Assembly: GCF_003253705.1 (NCBI RefSeq)
Contig: NZ_QKYU01000013.1
Span: forward strand, 62,001-126,000
DNA: 64,000 nucleotides
DNA from: Humitalea rosea
GTDB lineage: Bacteria > Pseudomonadota > Alphaproteobacteria > Acetobacterales > Acetobacteraceae
Direction of reading: 5' to 3'
The translations under genes and the position numbers were made by a program. Under the pieces are notes generated by a model. That model had not been told where the DNA came from and did no database searches. It saw nothing but the letters and a program-made list of their open reading frames with translations. Within the stretch, counting starts at the first letter, position 1. Each line of letters begins with the position of its first letter. Shown in pieces: positions 24,149 to 31,191 of the stretch.

Positions 24149-25921
24149 ATGGCACGCAAACTTCCTGAAGTGGACGTCGTTCTTGTTGGCCTGGGCTGGA
24201 CCGGGGGCATCCTTGCCAAGGAATTGTCGGAGGCGGGGATGAAGGTCATCGCCCTTGAGCGCGGCGCGATGCGCCGGCCGGAGGAGGATTTCCAGGTCCC
24301 GCGCATCCGTGACGAACTGCGCTTCGCCAACCGCACCGACCTGATGATGAATACCACGGTCGATACCATGACCATCCGCAACACGCCCGCTGAGGAAGCG
24401 CTGCCGATGCGGCGCCTCGGCTCCTTTCTGCCCGGTGAGGGCGTGGGTGGCGCGGGGTCGCATTGGAACGGCGTCACCTGGCGCTGGGGCGACATGGAGC
24501 TTCAGATCCGCAGCAAGTACGAAGAACGCTACGGCAAGGACTACATCCCGGCCGACCTGCTGTTGCAGGATTGGGGCATCACCTACGCCGAGCTCGAGCC
24601 CTATTACGAGAAGTTCGAGCGCACAGCCGGTGTTTCGGGCAAGGCAGGGAACTTGCGCGGGCAGCGTATCCGTGGCGGAAATGTCTTCGAGGATGCGCGC
24701 GCCAGCGAATACCCCTTGCCGCCACTGCAGGATTCTCTGGCGGGCATGATGTTCGCCAATGCCGCGACAGAGATGGGCTTTCATCCCCATGCCCGCCCCG
24801 CGGCGAATGCCAGCGAGGCCTATACCAACCCCGATGGCGCGCAGATCGGCGCCTGCCAGTATTGTGGCTTCTGCGAACGCTTCGGCTGTGAGAGCAATGC
24901 CAAGGGCACGCCCGATGTCACCGTGATCCCGCAGGCGATGCGGAGCCCCAACTTCTCGCTGAAGACCCATGCCTGGGTCACCAAGGTCAACAAGGACAGC
25001 GACGGCCGCAAGGCGACCGGCGTCACCTATACCAACCTGCTGAATGGCGAGGAACTGGAGCAGCCCGCCGGCATCGTCGTGCTCTCCGCTTATGGGCTCA
25101 ACAATGTCGCGCTGCTGCTGTGGTCCGGCATCGGCACGCCCTACAACCCGAGCACGGGCGAGGGGCTGGTCGGGCGCAACTACTGCTACCAGACCGGAAC
25201 CGGGGCGACGCTGTTCTTCCCCGACAAGGCCTTCAACCCCTTCATCGCGACCGGGGCCTGGGGCCACAACATCGATGATTTCAACACCAACTGGGACTTC
25301 GACCGCAAGCCGCACAACTACATCGGCGGCAGCACGATCTCGGCGGGGCAGTCCAACGGGCGGCCGATCGGCTACCGTCCGGTGCCCGCCGGCACGCCGC
25401 GCTGGGGCAGCGAGTGGAAACGCGCGACAAAGACCTGGTACCAGGGCTCGATGGCGATCGGCTCCTCCGGCTCGGTGATGCCGAACCGGGCGAACTTCCT
25501 CGACCTGGACCCGACCTGGCGCAATGCCTTCGGCCAGCCGTTGATGCGGATGACCTTCGACTACAAGCCCAACGAAATCCGCATGACCGAACATGTCGCA
25601 GGCGTGGTCAACAACATCGCCCGCACCATGGGCGCGGCGCAGGTTTCGGCCGCGGGGCCGCGGCGCAGCTGGTCGGCGGTGCCGTATCAGTCCACCCACA
25701 ACACCGGCGGCGCGATCATGGGCAGCAATCCGCGGGAAAGCGTGGTGAACAAGTATCTGCAATCCTGGGACATGCATAATCTGTTCGTGATGGGGGCCAG
25801 CGCCTTCCCGCAGAACTCCTCCTACAACCCGACCGGCCCGGTCGGCGCCATGGCCTATTGGACGGCGGAGGCGATCAAGACGCGCTACCGCCAGAACCCC
25901 GGCCCGTTGGTCCAGGCATGA
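24149..25921 (+). CDS. GMC-family flavoprotein, large subunit of a periplasmic sugar/polyol dehydrogenase
   Basis: 590 residues without its own signal peptide, which fits export piggy-backed on the Tat-bearing subunit. The FAD dinucleotide motif is VLVGLGWTGG (Gly14, Gly16, Gly19) with a following LERG. The catalytic pair is His517 in YQSTHNTGG and Asn560 in SYNPTGPVG. A cysteine-rich stretch CQYCGFCERFGC lies near residue 236-247, which in related enzymes binds an Fe-S cluster. It should oxidise gluconate, a 2-keto-sugar acid or a polyol and pass electrons to the cytochrome encoded next and on to quinone or an oxidase. Substrate not determinable. Confidence 0.92.
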   Translation: MARKLPEVDVVLVGLGWTGGILAKELSEAGMKVIALERGAMRRPEEDFQVPRIRDELRFANRTDLMMNTTVDTMTIRNTPAEEALPMRRLGSFLPGEGVGGAGSHWNGVTWRWGDMELQIRSKYEERYGKDYIPADLLLQDWGITYAELEPYYEKFERTAGVSGKAGNLRGQRIRGGNVFEDARASEYPLPPLQDSLAGMMFANAATEMGFHPHARPAANASEAYTNPDGAQIGACQYCGFCERFGCESNAKGTPDVTVIPQAMRSPNFSLKTHAWVTKVNKDSDGRKATGVTYTNLLNGEELEQPAGIVVLSAYGLNNVALLLWSGIGTPYNPSTGEGLVGRNYCYQTGTGATLFFPDKAFNPFIATGAWGHNIDDFNTNWDFDRKPHNYIGGSTISAGQSNGRPIGYRPVPAGTPRWGSEWKRATKTWYQGSMAIGSSGSVMPNRANFLDLDPTWRNAFGQPLMRMTFDYKPNEIRMTEHVAGVVNNIARTMGAAQVSAAGPRRSWSAVPYQSTHNTGGAIMGSNPRESVVNKYLQSWDMHNLFVMGASAFPQNSSYNPTGPVGAMAYWTAEAIKTRYRQNPGPLVQA

Positions 25922-26280
25922 GACGCGCGGTGCTTCTCGCCGTGGTCCTGGTGCCCGCGGCGGGGCCGGTCCGCGCCGCCGATGCCGAACATGGCGCGAG
26001 CCTGTTCGAGCAATGCCAGGCCTGCCACACGCTGACGGTGGAGAATGGTGTGGGGCCCACGCTGAAAGGCGTCATAGGCCGCCACGCCGGCGCGATCGCG
26101 GGGTTCCGCTACTCGCCGGCGATGCGGCGCGCCAATGTCGTATGGGATGCGGCGACGCTGGATCGTTTCCTGGCCGATCCCCAGGCGGTGGTGCGCGGCA
26201 ACCGGATGCCCTTCGCCGGCGTCACCGAGGCCGGCGACAGGCAGGACATCATCGCCTTCCTGGCGAAGGAGGGGTCCTAG
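25918..26280 (+). CDS. monoheme class I cytochrome c
   Basis: 120 residues with a signal peptide (about 1-20). One heme site CQACH near residue 37 and a candidate distal Met in NRMPFAGV; the rest resembles small soluble cytochromes c2/c552 (GPTLKGVIGRHAG, WDAATLDRFLADP). The ATG overlaps the stop of the GMC gene (ATGA). In most membrane-bound gluconate-type dehydrogenases the third subunit is a triheme protein about four times larger with a membrane anchor; here it is a short, apparently soluble carrier. Its TAG stop overlaps that of the convergent GntR gene (CTAG). Confidence 0.93.
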   Translation: MRRAVLLAVVLVPAAGPVRAADAEHGASLFEQCQACHTLTVENGVGPTLKGVIGRHAGAIAGFRYSPAMRRANVVWDAATLDRFLADPQAVVRGNRMPFAGVTEAGDRQDIIAFLAKEGS

Positions 26281-26996
26281 CCGACCGGGGGCGCGGCGCG
26301 CTTGCCGCGCCTCTGCGTGCGGATGCGTGACAGGTGCTCGGTCATCGCAGCGTCCGCCGCCTCCGGGTCTCGCTGCGCGATGGCGGCGAGGATGCGCTGA
26401 TGGTCCTGCCAGCTACGTCTGGTCGCGCCCGGGGCCTCAAGCACCGGGCGGCGCAGTTGCTGCGCCTGACCATAGATCTCCACCAGTATGGCGGCCAGAA
26501 GCCGGTTGCCTGAGGCGCGGTGGATGCCGGTATGAAACTCCGCGCCGCAGATGTGGAAGATCGCGGGATCGCGCAACGCGCGGCCCTGTGCCTCCACCAG
26601 AACGTGCAGATGCTGCAATGCTTCCGTGCCGATGTGCCGCGCGGCCTCGCTTGCCGCGGCGACCTCCAGTTGCAGGCGCGCGCCATGGATCTCCGCGGCG
26701 CTGTAGCGGCTCACGGCCAAGGCCGGCTTGGCCGCCAACCAGCCCTCCTGGCCCAGCACGCGGGATCGCGCGCCTTGCGCCACGCCGATCATCCCCCGCG
26801 CGACCAGCGCCTGGATGGCGCCACGCACGGTTTCCCGGCTTACCTCGAGCGCTTCCGCGAGGTCGCGTTCCGATGGCATTTCGTCGCCCGCGCGCAGCAG
26901 GCCGGTGACGATCATGCCGGCAAGCTTGTCGGTGATCTGCGCGCGGACCGTGCGTTTGGACAAGCCGGCACGCAGGTCGGCGAAGGTATCAAACAT
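26277..26996 (-). CDS. GntR family regulator, FadR/FCD type
   Basis: 239 residues from the ATG at 26996 (AGAGGTG upstream). The winged helix is MPSERDLAEALEVSRETVRG with the wing RGMIGVAQGARSRV. The C-terminal FCD ligand domain has RLQLEVAAASEAAR, FHTGIHRASGN, a DHQRILAAI segment and EHLSRIR, supplying the usual metal-binding histidines. It diverges from the TRAP operon, and a large inverted repeat between the two is the likely operator. It probably represses the operon until a carboxylate ligand binds. Confidence 0.9.
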   Translation of the reverse strand: MFDTFADLRAGLSKRTVRAQITDKLAGMIVTGLLRAGDEMPSERDLAEALEVSRETVRGAIQALVARGMIGVAQGARSRVLGQEGWLAAKPALAVSRYSAAEIHGARLQLEVAAASEAARHIGTEALQHLHVLVEAQGRALRDPAIFHICGAEFHTGIHRASGNRLLAAILVEIYGQAQQLRRPVLEAPGATRRSWQDHQRILAAIAQRDPEAADAAMTEHLSRIRTQRRGKRAAPPVG

Positions 26997-27035
26997 CGTC
27001 ACCTCTGAACTAAGCGTAATGCTCCGGGCGCACTG

Positions 27036-27066
27036 GTCAACTGGTCTGGTAGGTAGACCGGTTGAC
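27036..27066. promoter_or_regulatory. 12-bp inverted repeat, likely GntR operator, overlapping a -35-like TTGACA
   Basis: GTCAACTGGTCT, seven bases, AGACCGGTTGAC: an inverted repeat with 11 of 12 positions matching, in the gap between the divergent gntR and dctP genes. Its right end overlaps TTGACA at 27062-27067, a consensus -35 box pointing toward dctP, so a bound repressor would block RNA polymerase. No good -10 box was found 16-18 bases on. Confidence 0.65.
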
Positions 27067-27253
27067 AGTCTCAGCACGGCAGGGGCAGGCTGGTGGAAGA
27101 CCCGGAACAGGGTAGTGAGGAGACCAAGATGCGCGCCATGCGCCGTGGCGAATGACATCGCCGCCGATGCGACCGGCCACGCCCCGCCATCCCTGTTCCG
27201 ACCATCGCGCCAAGGCGATGCCGCGTCATAACGAAAAAAATGGGAGAAACACC

Positions 27254-28237
27254 ATGACGATCACCCGTCGCCTGCTGATCGGCGCGCTGGCCACCCCGGC
27301 GCTTCTCGGCCGCGCCAATGCCCAGGCGATCCGCCTGCGCTTCGCGCATCCGCATCCCGACAGCGACAGCTGGAACCGCGCCTCCCGCATATTCGCCCAG
27401 ATGGTGAACGACCGCAGCCAGGGCACGCTGAACGTGCAGGTCTTCGGCAACGGCGTGCTGGGCAGCGATCCCACCACCATCGCCGCCGCCCGTGGCGGTT
27501 CGCTCGACATCGTGCTGACCGGCAATCCCTATTTCACCGGCCTGGCGCCGAAGCTGAACGTGCTCGATCTGCCCTTCCTGTTCAAGGACCGGCGGCACGT
27601 GACGGCGGTGCTCGACGGCCCCATCGGCCAGGAACTGCGCGGCGATCTCGATGGTTCCAACCTGCATGTGCTCGGCTTCTGGGATATCGGCTTCCGCAAT
27701 CTCACCAATTCGCGCCGGGCCATTTCCGCCCCGGCCGATCTGCGCGGGCTGAAGATACGCACGACGCCGAACCCCGCCCACATTAAGGCGTTCCAGCTGC
27801 TCGGCGCGAACCCGGTGCCGATGCCCTTCACCGAGCTGTTCACCGCGCTGGAAACCCGCACCGTGGATGGGCAGGAAAACCCGACGACGTTGATCCTCAA
27901 CGCCCGCTTCTACGAGGTGCAGCGCCATGTGAGCATCACGCGCCACGCCTATACCGCCGGCATCCTGGCCGTCGGCAAGCAGCGCTGGGACTCGCTGACG
28001 CCGGCGCAGCGCGACATCCTGCAATCCGTGGCGAATGAGGTCACGCCGCAGCAGCGGGCGATGAACGAGGATGCCGAGGCCTCCTCCCTCGCCGAGCTGA
28101 AGGCCAAGGGCATGGAAGCGGTCGAGCATCCCGATCGCGAGGCCTTCGCCCGCGTCGTCACCGAGGAGGTACGGCGCGACTTCGCCAGCCGCTACGGCAC
28201 CGCCTTGCCGGATGCCATCGACGCCGCCGGCGCCTGA
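27254..28237 (+). CDS. TRAP transporter periplasmic binding protein, DctP family
   Basis: 327 residues from the ATG at 27254 (GGGAGA upstream). Signal peptide MTITRRLLIGALATPALLGR. Family features are LRFAHPHPDSDSW, VFGNGVLGSDPTTIAAARGG, PFLFKDRRHV and the central DLRGLKIRTTPNP, which holds the arginine that binds the ligand carboxylate, and PMPFTELFTALETRTVDGQEN. It captures an organic acid in the periplasm and delivers it to DctQM. First gene of the operon dctP, cyclase, dctQ, dctM. Confidence 0.95.
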   Translation: MTITRRLLIGALATPALLGRANAQAIRLRFAHPHPDSDSWNRASRIFAQMVNDRSQGTLNVQVFGNGVLGSDPTTIAAARGGSLDIVLTGNPYFTGLAPKLNVLDLPFLFKDRRHVTAVLDGPIGQELRGDLDGSNLHVLGFWDIGFRNLTNSRRAISAPADLRGLKIRTTPNPAHIKAFQLLGANPVPMPFTELFTALETRTVDGQENPTTLILNARFYEVQRHVSITRHAYTAGILAVGKQRWDSLTPAQRDILQSVANEVTPQQRAMNEDAEASSLAELKAKGMEAVEHPDREAFARVVTEEVRRDFASRYGTALPDAIDAAGA

Positions 28238-28240
28238 CCC

Positions 28241-28912
28241 ATGCGGATCGTTGATCTCTCCATGCCCATCGCGCCGCATTTCCGCTGGCGCACCGAGCTC
28301 AACATCACCGGCAACATCAAGGCGGGGGACCAGTTCCGGGTTTCCCGCCTGGATGGCGCCTGCCACGGCTTCAGCCATGTGGATGCGCAGGCGCATATTC
28401 TCGCTGACGCACCAACGATTGAGGCGACGCCGCTGGACCGCGTCGTTGGCCCCTGCCGGGTGCTGAACCTACGCGATGCGCCCGCGAACCAGCCGATCGA
28501 CGCCGCCCGGCTGCGGGCGGCCGACCCTGGCGGGCCGGAGGGCGAGATCCTGCTGCTCTCGGCCGGCTGGGACCGGCAACGCGACTGGAACACGCCGGAA
28601 TTCTGGCGCGAGGCCCCATGGCTCACGCGCGACGCCGCCGAATGGTTGTTGAGCCGCAAGCCCAGCGCCGTCGCCTTCGACTTCCCGCAGGACTTCCCTA
28701 TCCGCTTGCTGCTGGATAAGATTGAAGTCCCTTTCGAGCAACATGTGACGCATGACGTGCTGCTGCGTGCCGGCGTCACGCTGATCGAGTATCTGGTGAA
28801 CACCTCGGCGCTGCCCGGTCCGCGCAGCTTCCTCTGCGCCGCGCCACTGCTGTTGCCGGGCGCGGATGGCGCGCCCGCGCGGATCTTCGCGATCGAGGGC
28901 CTCGCCGCGTGA
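28241..28912 (+). CDS. cyclase family protein (kynurenine formamidase-like metal hydrolase)
   Basis: 223 residues, three bases after dctP and 10 before dctQ. The usual HTGTHVDAPxH metal motif appears in altered form as CHGFSHVDAQAH, keeping His42, His46, Asp48 and His52; Pro after Asp-Ala is replaced by Gln. The C-terminal half has HDVLLRAGVTLIEYLVN in place of the common H...LL...I...EGL stretch, which provides the catalytic His/Glu. Family members hydrolyse formamides, lactones or cyclic imide-like bonds. Position inside a TRAP operon implies that it acts on the imported acid. No signal peptide is evident. Confidence 0.87.
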   Translation: MRIVDLSMPIAPHFRWRTELNITGNIKAGDQFRVSRLDGACHGFSHVDAQAHILADAPTIEATPLDRVVGPCRVLNLRDAPANQPIDAARLRAADPGGPEGEILLLSAGWDRQRDWNTPEFWREAPWLTRDAAEWLLSRKPSAVAFDFPQDFPIRLLLDKIEVPFEQHVTHDVLLRAGVTLIEYLVNTSALPGPRSFLCAAPLLLPGADGAPARIFAIEGLAA

Positions 28913-28922
28913 TGCCGCCAGT

Positions 28923-29432
28923 ATGATCGGGCGCACGGCGGATCGCGTGCTGGCGGCGGCCGAGGCGCTGCTGGCGTTGGCCCTCGCGGCCATGGTGGTG
29001 ATGGTCTTCGGCAATGTCGTGCTGCGCTACGTCTTCGATTCCGGCATCACCGTGTCGGAGGAGCTGTCGCGCTTCCTCTTCGTCTGGATCACTTTCATTG
29101 GCGCCGTGGTGGTGATGCGGCGTGGCGGACATTTGGGATTCGACCTCGTGGTGCGCATGCTGCCAGGGGTCGGGCGGCAGGCCTGCCGGATCGTCTCCGA
29201 CCTTTTGATGCTGCTGTGCTGCGGCATGTTCCTGCGCGGCGCCTGGAGCCAGACCTTGTTGAACCTTGACAACCCGGCGCCGGTCTCGGGCGTGCCGCTC
29301 GGCTGGGCCTATGCGGCGGCGGTGCTCTCGGCCGTGGGGCTCGGGCTGCTGGTGGCGGCGGACCTGATCGGGGCGTTGCGCGGACAGGACCCGCCCGAAC
29401 CGCCCACCTTGCTGGAAGACCCCGGCGCATGA
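28923..29432 (+). CDS. TRAP transporter small permease, DctQ family
   Basis: 169 residues from the ATG at 28923; an in-frame upstream start would overlap the cyclase gene. Four membrane helices (about 10-33, 47-64, 90-110, 130-150). The signature NVVLRYVFDSGITVSEELSR and the following VVMRRGGHLGFD are classical for DctQ. It forms the membrane complex with DctM, whose start overlaps its stop. Confidence 0.93.
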   Translation: MIGRTADRVLAAAEALLALALAAMVVMVFGNVVLRYVFDSGITVSEELSRFLFVWITFIGAVVVMRRGGHLGFDLVVRMLPGVGRQACRIVSDLLMLLCCGMFLRGAWSQTLLNLDNPAPVSGVPLGWAYAAAVLSAVGLGLLVAADLIGALRGQDPPEPPTLLEDPGA

Positions 29433-30706
29433 CCGTGCTCCTGTTCATGGGCGTGCTGCTCGCCGCCATGGCGATCGGCATGCCCATCGCCTTCGCGCTG
29501 CTGGTCTCCGCCATCGCCATGATGTGGCAGCTGGATGCGCTCGACTCGCAAGCCATGGCGCTGCAGATGATCAATGCGTCCGACAGCTTCGCGCTGCTCG
29601 CCGTGCCCTTCTTCCTGCTGGCGGGGGAGGCGATGACCGCGGGCGGGCTCTCGCGCCGGCTGGTCGGCTTCGCGCTCGCTTTGGTCGGTCATGTGCGCGG
29701 TGGGCTCGGCTATGTCGCGGTCATCGCCGCGATCCTGCTGTCCTCGCTGTCGGGCTCGGCGGTGGCCGATACCGCCGCACTCGCGGCCGTGCTGGTGCCG
29801 ATGATGCGCCGCGCGGGCTATGACGTCGGCCGCGCCGCCAGCCTGATGGCGGCGGGCGGCACCATCGGCCCAGTGATCCCGCCCTCCATCGGCTACATTG
29901 TCTTCGGCGTGGCCGCGAATGTCTCGATCACCTCGTTGTTCCTCGCCGGCATCGTGCCGGGTCTGCTGATGGGCGCGGCACTGGCGGTGACCTGGTGGCT
30001 GGTGGCGCGGCGCGAGAATGTGGAACCGCTGCCGCGCGCGACCTGGGGCGAGACGGCGCAGGCGCTGCGCGACGGGCTCCTGGCCCTCGGCCTGCCGGTG
30101 CTGATCGTGGCCGGTATGAAGTTCGGCCTGTTCACGCCGACGGAAGCCGGGGTGGTGGCGGCGGTCTATGCCATTCTGGTCGGCATGTTCGGCTATGGCG
30201 AGTTGAAGCCCTCGATGCTGCCGGGCGTGTTGCTTTCGGCGGTGCGGACCAGCGCCTCGGTGATGTTCCTGGTCGCGGCGGCCAGTGTCACCGCCTATTT
30301 CATTACCATCGCCGATATTCCCGGCCAGATACGGCCCTATTTGGAACCCTTCATCGGCCACCCTGTGATGCTGATGGCGGTGATGATGCTGCTGGTGGTG
30401 GTGGTCGGCACCGCGCTCGACTTCATTCCCACCATCCTGATTCTCACGCCGGTGCTGATGCCGCTGGTGCGGGAGGCCGGGATCGACCCGGTCTATTTCG
30501 GCGTGCTGTTCATCATGAACAACTCGATCGGGCTGATCACCCCGCCGGTCGGCACGGTGCTGAATGTCGCCTCGGCGGTGGCGGGCGTGGATCTGGGCAG
30601 GGTCACCCGCGCGGTGGTGCCCTTCCTCATCTCACAGCTTGTGGTGCTGCTGCTCCTGGTGCTGTGGCCAGGTCTGGTGACGGGGCCACTGCACTGGCTG
30701 CGCTGA
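29429..30706 (+). CDS. TRAP transporter large permease, DctM family
   Basis: 425 residues with about 12 membrane helices. Signatures include LSSLSGSAVADTAALAAVLVPMM, GGTIGPVIPPSIGYIVFGV and, in the second half, LDFIPTILILTPVLMPL and NNSIGLITPPVGTVLNVASAV. It is the ion-coupled (usually Na+) transport channel. ATG overlaps the DctQ stop (ATGA). Convergent with bcp, five bases between the stop codons. Confidence 0.96.
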   Translation: MTVLLFMGVLLAAMAIGMPIAFALLVSAIAMMWQLDALDSQAMALQMINASDSFALLAVPFFLLAGEAMTAGGLSRRLVGFALALVGHVRGGLGYVAVIAAILLSSLSGSAVADTAALAAVLVPMMRRAGYDVGRAASLMAAGGTIGPVIPPSIGYIVFGVAANVSITSLFLAGIVPGLLMGAALAVTWWLVARRENVEPLPRATWGETAQALRDGLLALGLPVLIVAGMKFGLFTPTEAGVVAAVYAILVGMFGYGELKPSMLPGVLLSAVRTSASVMFLVAAASVTAYFITIADIPGQIRPYLEPFIGHPVMLMAVMMLLVVVVGTALDFIPTILILTPVLMPLVREAGIDPVYFGVLFIMNNSIGLITPPVGTVLNVASAVAGVDLGRVTRAVVPFLISQLVVLLLLVLWPGLVTGPLHWLR

Positions 30707-30711
30707 CCCCA

Positions 30712-31191
30712 TTACAGGGCGCGGGCGGCCTCGATCACCTGGGCGGCATGGGTCGCGGGCTTCACCTTGCGCCAGATCGCCTTGATCAGCCCGTCGGCGC
30801 CGACCAGGAACGACGAGCGCTCCATGCCCATGTAGGTGCGGCCATACATGCTCTTCTCGACCCAGACGCCATAGGCTTCCGCGGTCGTCTTTTCGGCGTC
30901 GGAGGCCAGCGGGAAGGTCAGCCCAAATTTCGCGGCGAATTTCTCGATCGGCGGCATCTTGTCGGGTGACACGCCAATGACCGTCAGCCCGGTCTTGCCG
31001 CCGACGCCGCCCAGCGCCGGCAGCGCCTCCTGGATGCCGCAGGCTTGCGTGGTGCAGCCGGGGGTATCGGCCTTGGGGTAGAAGTACAGCAGGAAGGGGC
31101 TGCCCTTCAGCGCATCCCGACTGACGGTGCGGCCGCCGCTCGCGGGCATGGAAAAATCCGGCGCCGCATCGCCCACTGCCAATTCGCTCAT
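30712..31191 (-). CDS. bcp: thioredoxin-dependent peroxiredoxin, BCP/PrxQ type
   Basis: 159 residues. The peroxidatic cysteine is Cys46 in KADTPGCTTQACG and the resolving cysteine Cys51, five residues on, as in the PrxQ atypical two-cysteine enzymes. The rest (APDFSMPASGGRTVS, VIGVSPDKMPPIEKFAAKFGLTFPL) fits the fold, and no signal peptide is present. It reduces hydroperoxides using thioredoxin. The ATG overlaps the stop of glnE, an unusual but stable bcp-glnE arrangement in alphaproteobacteria. Confidence 0.95.
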   Translation of the reverse strand: MSELAVGDAAPDFSMPASGGRTVSRDALKGSPFLLYFYPKADTPGCTTQACGIQEALPALGGVGGKTGLTVIGVSPDKMPPIEKFAAKFGLTFPLASDAEKTTAEAYGVWVEKSMYGRTYMGMERSSFLVGADGLIKAIWRKVKPATHAAQVIEAARAL

